The position numbers were made by a program, and so were the translations under genes. Positions 5,243 to 5,261 of a stretch of 5,261 nucleotides of DNA are shown one piece after another. Source of the stretch: JBGCDD01 sp045105075 (lineage in GTDB: Bacteria; Pseudomonadota; Alphaproteobacteria; Rhodobacterales; Rhodobacteraceae); the NCBI GenBank assembly GCA_045105075.1, contig JBGCDD010000132.1:1-5261 (forward strand). The letters run 5' to 3'. Position 1 is the first letter of the stretch, and each line of letters starts with the position of its first letter. A model generated the notes under the pieces. It saw nothing but the letters and a program-made list of their open reading frames with translations, was not told where the DNA came from and made no database searches.

Positions 5243-5261
5243 ATCACACGGGGCGAGCACT

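Overview
The window reads as chromosomal sequence from a moderately GC-rich alphaproteobacterium, most likely the marine Roseobacter/Rhodobacteraceae group. The grounds are the TRAP transporter paired with a metal-dependent cyclase-type hydrolase, the overall look of the proteins, and C/G-rich third codon positions. This is a judgement from the sequence; no database was searched. There are seven protein genes, the first cut by the window edge. I see no RNA gene, insertion sequence, integrase, CRISPR array or long repeat.

Left block (1-1846, + strand) is a tight three-gene run: the C-terminal part of a TRAP transporter large permease (DctM type), a cyclase/kynurenine formamidase-like hydrolase 17 bases downstream with a strong Shine-Dalgarno, and an OsmC-family protein 45 bases further on. 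It looks like the distal end of a catabolic operon: the TRAP system imports an organic acid or aromatic compound, the hydrolase opens a ring or amide, and the OsmC-like thiol protein has a protective or unknown role. The substrate cannot be read from the sequence.

Middle block (1977-2957) holds two genes that face each other. One is an L,D-transpeptidase with a Tat-like signal peptide and an intact YkuD active site. The other, on the minus strand, is a very small lipoprotein of unknown function. A GC-rich hairpin lies between their 3' ends.

Right block (3066-5242) is the most informative part. A TetR-family regulator on the minus strand is divergent from a two-gene + strand unit made of an SRPBCC (START/Bet v1-like) protein and a metallo-beta-lactamase-fold hydrolase. 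The hydrolase has the complete metal-ligand set and spacing of N-acyl homoserine lactonase-type enzymes, plus an export signal. The intergenic region carries two perfect inverted repeats sharing ATGAAT/ATTCAT half-sites, with centres 51 bases apart. One overlaps the -10 of a good sigma70-like promoter for the SRPBCC gene, and the other sits directly in front of the tetR start codon. The simplest reading is an autoregulated switch in which the TetR protein represses itself and the SRPBCC-lactonase pair until a hydrophobic or lactone-like ligand appears.
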